DNA of 64,000 nt from Holophagaceae bacterium (lineage in GTDB: Bacteria; Acidobacteriota; Holophagae; Holophagales; Holophagaceae). The notes beneath the pieces are model-generated. The model made no database searches and was not told where the DNA came from. It saw only the letters and a program-made list of their open reading frames with translations. The DNA lies in NCBI GenBank assembly GCA_021286765.1, contig JAJTBS010000001.1, forward strand, positions 248,001 through 312,000. Direction: 5' to 3'. Shown here one piece after another: positions 27,736 through 35,552 of the stretch. The position numbers and the translations under genes were made by a program. Each line of letters begins with the position of its first letter. Position 1 is the first letter of the stretch.

Positions 27736-28647
27736 ATGAATCGAAGGGCCGCGCACATCCTGCTGATCGACGACGATCCGGCCGTGCTGGACATGGTGCA
27801 CTCGGCCCTGGCCCACTACGGCATGGAAGTGCATGCCTATCCGAATGCTGTGGAGGCGCTGGACCTCATGCAGAATCCCTCGGCCCCGCAGTTCGATCTG
27901 GTGATCACCGACATCAACATGGAAGGGCTGGACGGCTTCGACGTCATCCACAAGGTCAAGGCCATGCAGCCGCGCCTGCCCGTGGTGCTCATGACCGGCC
28001 AGGCTTCGGTGGACTACGCCATCCGGGCCATGCGCATGGGCGCGGCCAATCTCTTCATGAAGCCCATCGCCATCCGGGAGATGATCCAGAGCGTCTTCCA
28101 CCTCGTGGACCTGCACCGGGACTTCCGGCTGGCGGATGATGGCCTGCGCGGCCTGGTGAACGAGCGGCGCCACTTCCTCTTCCGCTCGGATGAGCTCGAT
28201 GTGCCCACCCTCGTGCGCCACCTGTCGGACCGCCTGGTACCCATGGGCTTCGCCTCCCTGAGCAACCTGGACGTCATCGCCATGGCCTTCCACGAGGCCC
28301 TGGTGAACTCGCTGGAGCACGGCAACCTCGAGCTGGAGTCGAGCCTCAAGGGGGACCTCTTCGCGGAGGAGGACCCCTACGGACGGCTGCGCCAGCAGCG
28401 CATGGCCGATCCCGAGTACGCGGGACGCCTCATCGAGGTGAGGCTGGCCATGGACACCGAGCGCTTCGAGCTGGAGATCAGCGACGAGGGCAAGGGGTTC
28501 GACGCCAGCCGCATTTCGCCCATGACCGGGGATTCCGACATCGTGCCCCATTGCGGCCGGGGCCTTCCGCTCATCCAGTTGGTGATGGACGAGGTCCATT
28601 TCAATGAGAAGGGCAACCAGATCCGGCTGGTGCTCCGGAGGAAGTAG
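27736..28647 (+). CDS. Receiver domain fused to an RsbW-like ATPase/kinase domain
   Basis: A 303-residue cytoplasmic protein. Residues 1-125 are a receiver: LLIDDDPAV, phospho-acceptor in LVITDINMEGLDGF, the switch LMTGQ and MKPIA with the Lys. The C-terminal part is a GHKL ATPase of the anti-sigma kinase type: N-box FHEALVNSLEHGNLE, G1 box ISDEGKGFD and GRGLPLIQLVMDEV. No HisKA dimer domain is present, so it is not an ordinary sensor kinase. It probably controls a partner-switch (anti-sigma-factor antagonist) pathway in response to phosphorylation. The start at ATG 27736 has CGGAG upstream. TAGAAT at 27713 could be its -10. Confidence 0.88.
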   Translation: MNRRAAHILLIDDDPAVLDMVHSALAHYGMEVHAYPNAVEALDLMQNPSAPQFDLVITDINMEGLDGFDVIHKVKAMQPRLPVVLMTGQASVDYAIRAMRMGAANLFMKPIAIREMIQSVFHLVDLHRDFRLADDGLRGLVNERRHFLFRSDELDVPTLVRHLSDRLVPMGFASLSNLDVIAMAFHEALVNSLEHGNLELESSLKGDLFAEEDPYGRLRQQRMADPEYAGRLIEVRLAMDTERFELEISDEGKGFDASRISPMTGDSDIVPHCGRGLPLIQLVMDEVHFNEKGNQIRLVLRRK

Positions 28648-28711
28648 CCGCCGGATCGGCGGATTCAAGACCTTCCCGGGCGGCCCCGATAGGTGCCTCA
28701 AGGATGATCTT

Positions 28712-29602
28712 GTGAATTCTCGGCATGACACTGAGCACCCCCTGGATTCCCCCTGGGGGACCCACGCCGGGGAGGACGCCTCCGGGGCGCCCGGCCGGAC
28801 CGCCGAGACCGTGGAGGCCCAGTCCATCCGCGCCCATCGGAGCGTCTGCCTCTGGCTGGGCCACTATTTCGTTCTGCTGACGCTCTTCCGCCTGCTCTAC
28901 TCCCGGCCCGAGGCGCTGCGGCGGGCCCTCGCCCTGGAATCGCTGGTGGCCCTGGTGCTGTTCTACGGCGCGGGCCTGCTGATCCATCGCCTGGTGCCCC
29001 GGATGGGCGGCCTCGAGAATGTCGGGCTCCTGCTCCTGGGCTTGGCCCTCGGCAACAACGTGTTCCTCATGGCCTGGCTTCCAGGCGACGTGCAGCTGGT
29101 CAACTTCGCCCTGGTCCAGGTGGTGGCGGGGGTGACACTTCGTTCGGCCTGGCGCTTCGCGCTCGCCCAGTGCCTGTGCGCCGGCCTGGCCCTGGCCTCC
29201 CTGGCCCACTGGGTGGGTCCTGAATTCCTCGCGGGCAGCAGCTTCATCATCCTGTCCAGCACCCTGCTCAGCACGTTGATCTGGCGGTACCTAAACCGCC
29301 TGATCGCGGCCCTGTCCCAGCTGCGGGAAAAGGATCGGGTCATCCTGCGGCAGCGGACCCGGCTTGTGCGGGAGCTGCGCGCCTCGCTGGCGAACATCCG
29401 CACCCTCCGCGGCCTCATCCCCATCTGCGCCCACTGCAAGCGGGTGCGGGATGACGCGGGCTTCTGGCAGCAGGTGGAGGCCTATGTCCACGAGCGGTCC
29501 GAGGCCAAGTTCAGCCACAGCATCTGCCCCTCTTGCATGGTGGATGTCGCGGACGACTTCCGGCGCATGGGCATCCCGCTTAAGCCGAGCGGGAAGGCAT
29601 AG
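28712..29602 (+). CDS. Membrane protein with C-terminal CxxC-CPxC sensor-associated domain
   Basis: A 296-residue protein starting at GTG 28712, with AAGGA seven bases before it. After about 40 polar residues come roughly five membrane helices between residues 45 and 190, then a short coiled coil (LREKDRVILRQRTRLVRELR). The C-terminus has ICAHCKRVRDDAGFW and HSICPSCM. This paired-cysteine domain is often found at the end of PAS-type signalling proteins and may bind metal. No kinase or cyclase domain is present, so it looks like a stand-alone membrane sensor module. It ends at a strong terminator. Confidence 0.75.
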   Translation: MNSRHDTEHPLDSPWGTHAGEDASGAPGRTAETVEAQSIRAHRSVCLWLGHYFVLLTLFRLLYSRPEALRRALALESLVALVLFYGAGLLIHRLVPRMGGLENVGLLLLGLALGNNVFLMAWLPGDVQLVNFALVQVVAGVTLRSAWRFALAQCLCAGLALASLAHWVGPEFLAGSSFIILSSTLLSTLIWRYLNRLIAALSQLREKDRVILRQRTRLVRELRASLANIRTLRGLIPICAHCKRVRDDAGFWQQVEAYVHERSEAKFSHSICPSCMVDVADDFRRMGIPLKPSGKA

Positions 29603-29606
29603 AAAA

Positions 29607-29634
29607 AGCGCCGGGCCAGGCCCGGCGCTTTTTT
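29607..29634. terminator. Bidirectional rho-independent terminator
   Basis: A perfect 11-bp inverted repeat (AGCGCCGGGCC) sits around a single centre base, with five A on the left and a T run on the right. It lies between the convergent sensor-like gene (+) and thioredoxin (-) and can stop transcription from both sides. Confidence 0.93.
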
Positions 29635-29648
29635 CTCCCGTGCGGTGG

Positions 29649-29969
29649 CTAGAAGGCGCCTTCCACGAAGGCCTTCAGCTGGGGCTTGGGCTGGCCACCG
29701 ATGAGCTTGTTCACGGGCTTGCCGTCCTTGAAGACGATGAGCGTGGGGATGCTCATGATGCCGAACTGGCCGGCCACCTGGGGATTCTCGTCCACGTTCA
29801 TTTTCACGAACTTGGCCTTGCCGGTCATCTCGGCGGCCAGCTCGTCGAGGACGGGGGCGATCATCTTGCAGGGGCCGCACCAGGGCGCCCAGAAATCCAC
29901 GAGGGTGACGCCCTGGGCGACGGCCTGGGGGAACTCAGCGTCGGTGATGTGGGCTACGAGATCGGACAT
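29649..29969 (-). CDS. trxA: Thioredoxin
   Basis: A 106-residue thioredoxin with the active site WAPWCGPCKM and the conserved cis-Pro loop SIPTLIVFKDG. It reduces protein disulfides in the cytoplasm using electrons from thioredoxin reductase. The start at ATG 29969 has AAGGAG six bases upstream. It is the last gene of a ribBA-like/cyclic-nucleotide-binding/trx group and reads into the terminator at 29607. Confidence 0.97.
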   Translation of the reverse strand: MSDLVAHITDAEFPQAVAQGVTLVDFWAPWCGPCKMIAPVLDELAAEMTGKAKFVKMNVDENPQVAGQFGIMSIPTLIVFKDGKPVNKLIGGQPKPQLKAFVEGAF

Positions 29970-29992
29970 CAGAACTCCTTTCAAGTTCAGGT

Positions 29993-30487
29993 TCAGGGGA
30001 TGGGCAGGGGGCCGTCGGGATTGGCGCCCCCCCATTGGGCGATGGTGAAGATGTTCATGTAGCGCTCGTTCGTCTCTCGCAGGCGCTGGGCGAGGACTTC
30101 GCACAGGGCGTAGAGGATCTTCAGGGCGAGCTTGTGGTAGGCGTCGATGACGGAGCGGAGTTCCTGGAGCGGGATGAAGAACAGGTCCGAGTCCTCATTG
30201 GCGATGGCGTCCGCGGCGCGGGCGGCCGAATCGATGAGGGCCATCTCTCCGAAGAAGGCGGGGGCTTCAAGGACCGCCAGGGCCTCCTCGCCCGTGGCGC
30301 CCTGTTTGGAGATCCGGACGGACCCCTTCATGACCACGTAGAGGCCGTCGCCGGGATCACCCTCCCGGAAGAGGACCTCGCCGGCCTTGGCCGAGCGGAC
30401 CTGGCCGATGATGAGGATCTGCACCCGTTCGGACTCGTCCAGATTCCTGAACAAGGGCGATTGGGTCAAGAAGGCGGCGTCGATCAA
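29993..30487 (-). CDS. Cyclic-nucleotide-binding (CAP_ED) domain protein
   Basis: A 164-residue protein made of one cNMP-binding domain: VLFREGDPGDGLYVVMKGSV, then FFGEMALIDSAARAADA, matching the phosphate-binding cassette. A C-terminal helix follows, but there is no winged-helix DNA-binding domain, so it is not a CRP-type regulator by itself. TTG 30487 overlaps the stop of the ribBA-like gene, indicating coupled translation. It may be a regulatory subunit for a partner encoded elsewhere. Confidence 0.85.
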   Translation of the reverse strand: MIDAAFLTQSPLFRNLDESERVQILIIGQVRSAKAGEVLFREGDPGDGLYVVMKGSVRISKQGATGEEALAVLEAPAFFGEMALIDSAARAADAIANEDSDLFFIPLQELRSVIDAYHKLALKILYALCEVLAQRLRETNERYMNIFTIAQWGGANPDGPLPIP

Positions 30488-31623
30488 CGCTGATCCGTGG
30501 AGAGGGGGGCCGCGGTGGGTTCCAGTGGCACGTGGGCGCAGAGGTCGAGGCCGAAGCCACGGAGGCCAATGTACTTGGTTTCATGCCGGCTGAGGAGGCG
30601 CATTTTCCCGATGCCAAGCTGCCGGAGGATCTGGGCGCCCACGCCGAAATCGCGGTCGCTCATGGCCTGGGGCTGGACTGGGCCTTCGTCGGCCACCCCG
30701 GGGGTGTGGGCATGCCGCCGCAGGTAGACCATGGCGCCGCAGCCGTCCTTGGCGAGCACGGCCATGGCCTTCTGGAAGAGACCGGTCTCGAATCCATGCA
30801 GGTCGTCAGGCAGCGTCTCGACGTGGACGCGCACCAGCGGCGCTTCGGCCTGGGCGAGGTCGCCGTGGACGAAGGCCAGGTGGCTGCCCCCATCTAGCAG
30901 GCTTTGGAAGCGGTGCACTTTCAGCTCCCCCCAGAGGCTGGTCATGGTACGGACCTCCAGCAGCTTCACCAGGGGCTCCTGGCGCAGGCGGTAGGCCACC
31001 AGATCGGCCACGGTCACCAGCAGCAGGTCGTGCTGCTGGCAGAAGGGCACCAGGTCCGGCACCCGGGCCATGGTGCCGTCGTCCTTCATGATTTCGCAGA
31101 TGACGCCGCTGGGGTGGAGGCCCGCCAGGCGGGCCAGGTCCACGCTGGCCTCGGTCTGGCCCGTACGGGTGAGCACACCGCCGGGGCGGGCCCGCAGGGG
31201 GAAGACATGGCCGGGCTTCACGAAGTGCTGGGGCTTGGCGTCCGGGGCGATGAGGGCCTGGATGGTGCGGGACCGGTCCTGGGCGCTGATGCCGGTGGTG
31301 GTGCCCTCCCGGGCTTCCACGGACACGCAGAACGCCGTCTCGAAGGGGCTGGTGTTGTCCCGGACCATGAGGGGGATCTGCAGGCGGTCCAGCGCCGGGC
31401 CTTCGAGGGCCGCACAGATCAGACCCCGGCCGTGGGTGGCCATGAAGGCGATGGCCTCAGGGCTCACATGCTCGGCGGCCAGGGTGAGGTCGCCCTCGTT
31501 CTCACGGTCCTCGTCGTCCACCACCACCACCATCCGGCCTTGGCGGATGGCTTCGATGGCTTCCTCGATGGAGGCGAAGGGGGAGTCGGGACGGGCGCTC
31601 ATAGGACACCCAGCATCGCTCAT
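30484..31623 (-). CDS. ribB: 3,4-dihydroxy-2-butanone-4-phosphate synthase with degenerate GTP cyclohydrolase II domain
   Basis: A 379-residue RibBA-type protein. Residues 15-215 are an intact RibB: VVVVDDEDRENEGDL, THGRGLICAAL, TTTGISAQDRS and HPSGVICEIM. It converts ribulose-5-phosphate to the four-carbon riboflavin precursor. The C-terminal domain aligns with GTP cyclohydrolase II (LVRVHVETLPDDLHGFE), but the zinc-binding Cys of HSECLTGD and the following CDC are absent. The second activity should therefore be lost. An alternative start is ATG 31602. No FMN riboswitch is seen in the upstream 93-base gap. Confidence 0.9.
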   Translation of the reverse strand: MSDAGCPMSARPDSPFASIEEAIEAIRQGRMVVVVDDEDRENEGDLTLAAEHVSPEAIAFMATHGRGLICAALEGPALDRLQIPLMVRDNTSPFETAFCVSVEAREGTTTGISAQDRSRTIQALIAPDAKPQHFVKPGHVFPLRARPGGVLTRTGQTEASVDLARLAGLHPSGVICEIMKDDGTMARVPDLVPFCQQHDLLLVTVADLVAYRLRQEPLVKLLEVRTMTSLWGELKVHRFQSLLDGGSHLAFVHGDLAQAEAPLVRVHVETLPDDLHGFETGLFQKAMAVLAKDGCGAMVYLRRHAHTPGVADEGPVQPQAMSDRDFGVGAQILRQLGIGKMRLLSRHETKYIGLRGFGLDLCAHVPLEPTAAPLSTDQR

Positions 31624-31716
31624 GAGACCTTCTGGGGGAAGGGCGCACCCGGCGGTATGTGCGCAGTCCTATGGTATGGTTGGGCATCCGATTCACCTTC
31701 ACGAGAGGAACAGCCC

Positions 31717-32799
31717 ATGTCACAGGGTGTGATCCAAGGCTCCATGCGCGAGGCGCCGCTGCCCGACATCATCCAACTCGTGAGCCAGGGCGGGAAGTCG
31801 GGTTGCTTCCACGTGCAGCAGGAAGCCTCCAAGGCCCGCATCTACCTGAAGGACGGCCGGATCATCCACGCCGTGACCCACGCCGGCGAAGGCTTCGAGG
31901 CCCTCATGGAAGTGGCGCTTTGGATCGAGGGCACCTACCGCTTCGAGGAAGTGGTGCCGGACGTTCCGAACACCATCACCAAGCCCAATGCTTCCATCCT
32001 GATGGAGCTTGGACGGCGCATGGACGAGTGGCGGGTGATCAGCCAGAAGGTGCCTTCGGTGGACCTCTATCCGGCTTCGACCCTCCTGCCGGGTGAAACC
32101 CCGCACGACGTGAACCCCCGGGAGGCCCGCCTCCTCGGCATGGCGACCGGCTACTACACCGTCTCGGAGCTGGCGGAACTGGCGCAGAAACCCGTGCTCA
32201 CCGTCGCGAAGGATCTCTACGGCCTGGTGATGGCCGGGCACGTGGTGATGAAAGGGCTCCGTTCCGGCAAGCCGCCGAAGGTGGATGCCCCGGCCACGGA
32301 GACCGTGCGGGAACTCACGCCCGTGTCCGCCCTCCTGGGCACCGCCCCGGCCGCCGGGCCGGTCACCCCGGAATCCCGGGAGGACGAGACCGCCATCGTG
32401 CGCCTGCAGGCGCCGCTCCCCGTTCCGCAGATGCAGGGCTTCCCCGAGAGCGACGAGCCCCTTCCGGAGACGGTGGGTGGCGGCGTGGCCGGCGCGCCCC
32501 CGCCCATGGCGGCGCCCAAGCCCGCGCCGGTGGTGGACGATCCCCAGCGCATGGTCAAGCTGATGAACTTCACCCAGCGCATCGCTCAGGCTGCGAAGAT
32601 GGTGCTCCCCGAGGGCCAGCACGAAATGGTCAACCGCCTCCAGGCCAAGGCCACCCAGCAGATCATCTCGGGCGATGGCCCCGAGGCCGTGAAGGGACTG
32701 GCGCTGGCCATCAGCCGCGGCGCGGTGGATGCCGGTTGCGACGCCGACATGGTCCGCACCCTCAACACCCACCTCAAGGCGCTCTTCTCCACCAAATAG
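31717..32799 (+). CDS. DUF4388 (PATAN-type) domain protein
   Basis: A 360-residue cytoplasmic protein. Residues 1-100 match the DUF4388 pattern (LPDIIQLVSQGGKSGCFHV, then IYLKDGRIIHAVT), found in many gliding, motility and signalling proteins. The middle (residues 140-180) may be a winged-helix-like segment (YYTVSELAELAQKPVLTVA). A Pro-rich linker leads to a C-terminal helical region. A GAGAGGA ribosome site precedes ATG 31717. It is followed by a lipoprotein and FtsX on the same strand. The function is likely regulatory; the partner is unknown. Confidence 0.8.
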   Translation: MSQGVIQGSMREAPLPDIIQLVSQGGKSGCFHVQQEASKARIYLKDGRIIHAVTHAGEGFEALMEVALWIEGTYRFEEVVPDVPNTITKPNASILMELGRRMDEWRVISQKVPSVDLYPASTLLPGETPHDVNPREARLLGMATGYYTVSELAELAQKPVLTVAKDLYGLVMAGHVVMKGLRSGKPPKVDAPATETVRELTPVSALLGTAPAAGPVTPESREDETAIVRLQAPLPVPQMQGFPESDEPLPETVGGGVAGAPPPMAAPKPAPVVDDPQRMVKLMNFTQRIAQAAKMVLPEGQHEMVNRLQAKATQQIISGDGPEAVKGLALAISRGAVDAGCDADMVRTLNTHLKALFSTK

Positions 32800-32807
32800 G
32801 CTTCCCC

Positions 32808-33890
32808 ATGATTTCGCGCTTCCTGTTTGGCCTCGTGGCCGCTGTCCTGCTGCTCGCCACCGGATGCAAAGAACCTGATGGCGCCACCGGAGGCACGAGC
32901 GGGGCGGCCCTCTACGCCTACGACAGCGCCACCTCCACGGTGCTCGTCTTCTCCGACCTGAGCACCGTGTACGACGGCACCGCCGCGACGGTAGCGCCCA
33001 GCAAACAGATCACCTCCTCTGTGTTCAGCAGCAAGATCAGCAGCCTCGCCTGGGGCGGCCTCTGCCTGGATTCCACCAACGCCTACCTCTACCTCGTCTC
33101 GGATTCCGGAAACATCGTCCGCGTGCGCAACATGCGCTCCCAGAGCGGGGCGGTGAGCAGCCTGGATGTGGTCTCCTTCAGCCTCTCCAACTCCGGCCGC
33201 CTCTCTGGCTCCACCTTCGGGCAGGCCGCCCTGGATCCTTCGACCGACACGCTGTACATCACCGAGAACAGCGGCAGCGGTACGCAGATCTGGGTCGTGG
33301 CCAATGCCAGCAGCCAGGTCCAGGACGCCTCCGTCACCCTCCAGGCGTTGCAGATGAGCGGCGACAGCGGCGGCACCGGCGTCGCCGCCGGCTCAGGCTC
33401 GGTCTATGCCTTCATGCTGGATGGCAGCACGGTGGGCACCGTGGTGACCTACTCGGGACCCCGTCTCCGCAAGGGCACGGCTTCGGCTTTCACGGATGCC
33501 AACACCCTCATCGGCAGCGCCACCCTCCTCGGGAAATACGGCTCCCTCGCCCTGGACACCAGCGGCAAGCTCTTCGTGGCCCGCCACAACACGGACGCCG
33601 GCGCCACCACGGCGCCCATCCAGGTCTTCACCACGGGGTTGTTCGGGCAGGCCTACAATCAGGCGCCCACCACCACCCTCGGCGATGCCACGGCCCAGGC
33701 CGATCTCCGGGTCATCGCCCATGCCGGCGCGAAAGACTGGCTCGTGGGCCTCCGGGGAAATGGCAGCACCTCGTACGGCACGATCTTCGTCTGGAAGTCA
33801 CCCACCGGGGGCACCGCTGCCAAGACCATCACGGTCTCGCCAGCCAGCTCTCTGTTCAAGGGCGTGGCTGTGGACGGGAACGCCTCGTGA
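32808..33890 (+). CDS. Putative lipoprotein with repeated Ser/Thr/Gly-rich blades
   Basis: A 360-residue protein with a lipoprotein signal peptide (FLFGLVAAVLLLATGCK, Cys at about 20). The mature part is rich in Ser, Thr and Gly with recurring motifs such as YAYDSATSTVLVF, LYITENSGSGTQIWV and SLALDTSGKLFVARHN. This looks like a beta-propeller. No enzymatic motif is seen. It starts eight bases after the DUF4388 gene stop and overlaps the FtsX start by four bases. Confidence 0.75.
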   Translation: MISRFLFGLVAAVLLLATGCKEPDGATGGTSGAALYAYDSATSTVLVFSDLSTVYDGTAATVAPSKQITSSVFSSKISSLAWGGLCLDSTNAYLYLVSDSGNIVRVRNMRSQSGAVSSLDVVSFSLSNSGRLSGSTFGQAALDPSTDTLYITENSGSGTQIWVVANASSQVQDASVTLQALQMSGDSGGTGVAAGSGSVYAFMLDGSTVGTVVTYSGPRLRKGTASAFTDANTLIGSATLLGKYGSLALDTSGKLFVARHNTDAGATTAPIQVFTTGLFGQAYNQAPTTTLGDATAQADLRVIAHAGAKDWLVGLRGNGSTSYGTIFVWKSPTGGTAAKTITVSPASSLFKGVAVDGNAS

Positions 33891-34816
33891 CGGGCCTGCG
33901 CCTGCTGGGTCTCCTGATCCAGGACGTGCTTCGCGACCTCCTCCGCCACCGCGGCCAATACGTGCTGGCGGTTCTCACGCTGGCTTCGGGCCTGCTGCTG
34001 GCCGGGGGCGGCCTGCTGCTGGTGGAGAGCCTCGATCGCTTCGTGGGGCGCCTCGAGGGCATGGCCAAGGTGGTGGCCTACGCCGCCGAGGGCCGCAGCC
34101 TGGACGAGACCGCCGGCCGCCTGAAGCGGGATCCGCGTTTCCGCGAGGTGCGCCGCATGTCAGCCGAGGAGAACCGGAAGCGTTTCCTCTCGGCCACCCG
34201 CGAGGCGGGCCTGCTGCTGGAGAGCGCCGGCCAGGATGCCCTGCCCGAGAGTCTGGAGCTGACCCTGCGCCAGGACCTGGCCTCCGGCGGCAAGGCCGTG
34301 GAGGTGGGCGAGAGCCTGCGGGGCATGCCGGGCGTGGGCGATGTGCTGGTGGACCAGGAGCGCCTGGAGAACCTCCAGCGCATGGCCCGCATGCTGCGCT
34401 CCGCCCTCGCCACGCTCGGCGTGGTGCTGCTGCTGGCCGCCGGCTTCGCCACGGGCAACGTGATCCGCATGAGCATCCTCGCCCGGGAGGAGGAGATCTC
34501 GATCATGCGACTGGTCGGCGCCTCGGAGAGCTTTATTCGCACGCCGCTGCTCATCGAAGGCGCCTTCCTGGGCCTGGTGGGCAGCCTGCTGGCCTTGCTC
34601 GGGCTCTTCGGCCTCTGGTTCCCACTCTCGCGGGGCGTGGGTGGCCTGTCGCCCCTGCTGGTGGAGCTGGCCCGGCTGGGCTTCTTTTCCTGGGGCAGCA
34701 TGGTCCTGCTGGCCTTCGTGGGGGCCGCCACCGGCGCCTTGGGCGCCCTCTGGGCCTTCTGGGCCACCCGCAAGGCCCAGCGCGAGGAAGAGGCGCTCAT
34801 GGAAGGGGCCAGCTAG
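33887..34816 (+). CDS. ftsX: FtsX-family cell-division permease
   Basis: A 309-residue membrane protein starting at GTG 33887 (GTGA overlap). It has an N-terminal helix (YVLAVLTLASGLLLAGG), an extracytoplasmic domain and then three helices at residues 170-300. The FtsX motif region is EEEISIMRLVGASESFIRTPLLIEG. FtsX normally pairs with FtsE ATPase to control septal cell-wall hydrolases. No ftsE is present in the flanking sequence, so the ATPase must be elsewhere. The last residues form a charged cytoplasmic tail. Confidence 0.88.
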   Translation: MTGLRLLGLLIQDVLRDLLRHRGQYVLAVLTLASGLLLAGGGLLLVESLDRFVGRLEGMAKVVAYAAEGRSLDETAGRLKRDPRFREVRRMSAEENRKRFLSATREAGLLLESAGQDALPESLELTLRQDLASGGKAVEVGESLRGMPGVGDVLVDQERLENLQRMARMLRSALATLGVVLLLAAGFATGNVIRMSILAREEEISIMRLVGASESFIRTPLLIEGAFLGLVGSLLALLGLFGLWFPLSRGVGGLSPLLVELARLGFFSWGSMVLLAFVGAATGALGALWAFWATRKAQREEEALMEGAS

Positions 34817-34826
34817 GTCGCCATTC

Positions 34827-35534
34827 TCAGCGCTTCCGGCCCCGCCCGAAGGCGGCTTCGAATTCCGCCAGGGCCACTGGATCGCTTTCGCGCTGGAGCG
34901 GCTCCCAGAACTCCAGGGGGTGGCTCTCGGCGAATTCGCTGCCCTGGGCGATGTTGAAGAAGATGTAGGCGATGAACTCCTCCTGCCGTTTCTGGATGTA
35001 GCTCCGGAACGGACGGCTCAGGAACCCCAGGAGGGCGCTGTCCAGGGCCGTCCAGGTCTGGAGCTCGCCCTCCAGGCCCTTGGGCCCCTCGTGATAGCGG
35101 TAGGCGGTGATCATCTTCGCGCCCACCGCCATCGGGTTGCCCATGCGTCCCCGCTCCACGCGGCCATCCGCCAGGTAGATCCGGTAGCCGGGCCGCTTGT
35201 AGATGAGGGTCATGGTGCCGTGCAGGCCCTTGAGATCATCGACCGTGAAGGAGGCCGGCGGGATCTCGAAGGTGTAGAAGGTGGGCACGAACTGGCAGTA
35301 GCGCCACATGGCGGCGCAGAGACGGGGACGGTCGTAGAGTTTCTCCACCGTGGCCAGGCGCACCTTCCGGGGCGGCGTCTTGATCTGGAAGGTGAAGTCC
35401 AGGCGGTCGAGGATGTCCTGGACCGCGGCCCGGTGCTGGGGCGCCAGGGCATCCAGAGGCAGCCGCTCCTGGGCGCGCAGGCCGGAGGCCAGGAGCAGAA
35501 GACTGAGGAACGGGGGGGCCACCCGACGGCGCAT
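34827..35534 (-). CDS. Secreted protein, function unknown
   Basis: A 235-residue protein with a signal peptide (PFLSLLLLASGLRAQ). The mature part, about 215 residues, contains two Cys (LCAAMWRYCQF) and aromatic-rich strands (VPTFYTFEIPPASF). No family is recognised. It is the last gene of the murC-M14-ubiX-pfkB group, starting 18 bases after the kinase stop, and is convergent with ftsX. Confidence 0.65.
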   Translation of the reverse strand: MRRRVAPPFLSLLLLASGLRAQERLPLDALAPQHRAAVQDILDRLDFTFQIKTPPRKVRLATVEKLYDRPRLCAAMWRYCQFVPTFYTFEIPPASFTVDDLKGLHGTMTLIYKRPGYRIYLADGRVERGRMGNPMAVGAKMITAYRYHEGPKGLEGELQTWTALDSALLGFLSRPFRSYIQKRQEEFIAYIFFNIAQGSEFAESHPLEFWEPLQRESDPVALAEFEAAFGRGRKR

Positions 35535-35552
35535 GGCTCCAGGCTATCCCAG

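Noticed and set aside
26418-27794. Upstream extension of the CobW frame
   Set aside because: It overlaps the divergent waaA gene and lacks motifs; the Walker A motif sits just after ATG 26417.
31624-31716. FMN riboswitch upstream of the ribB gene
   Set aside because: The gap is too short and has none of the conserved RFN-element sequence.
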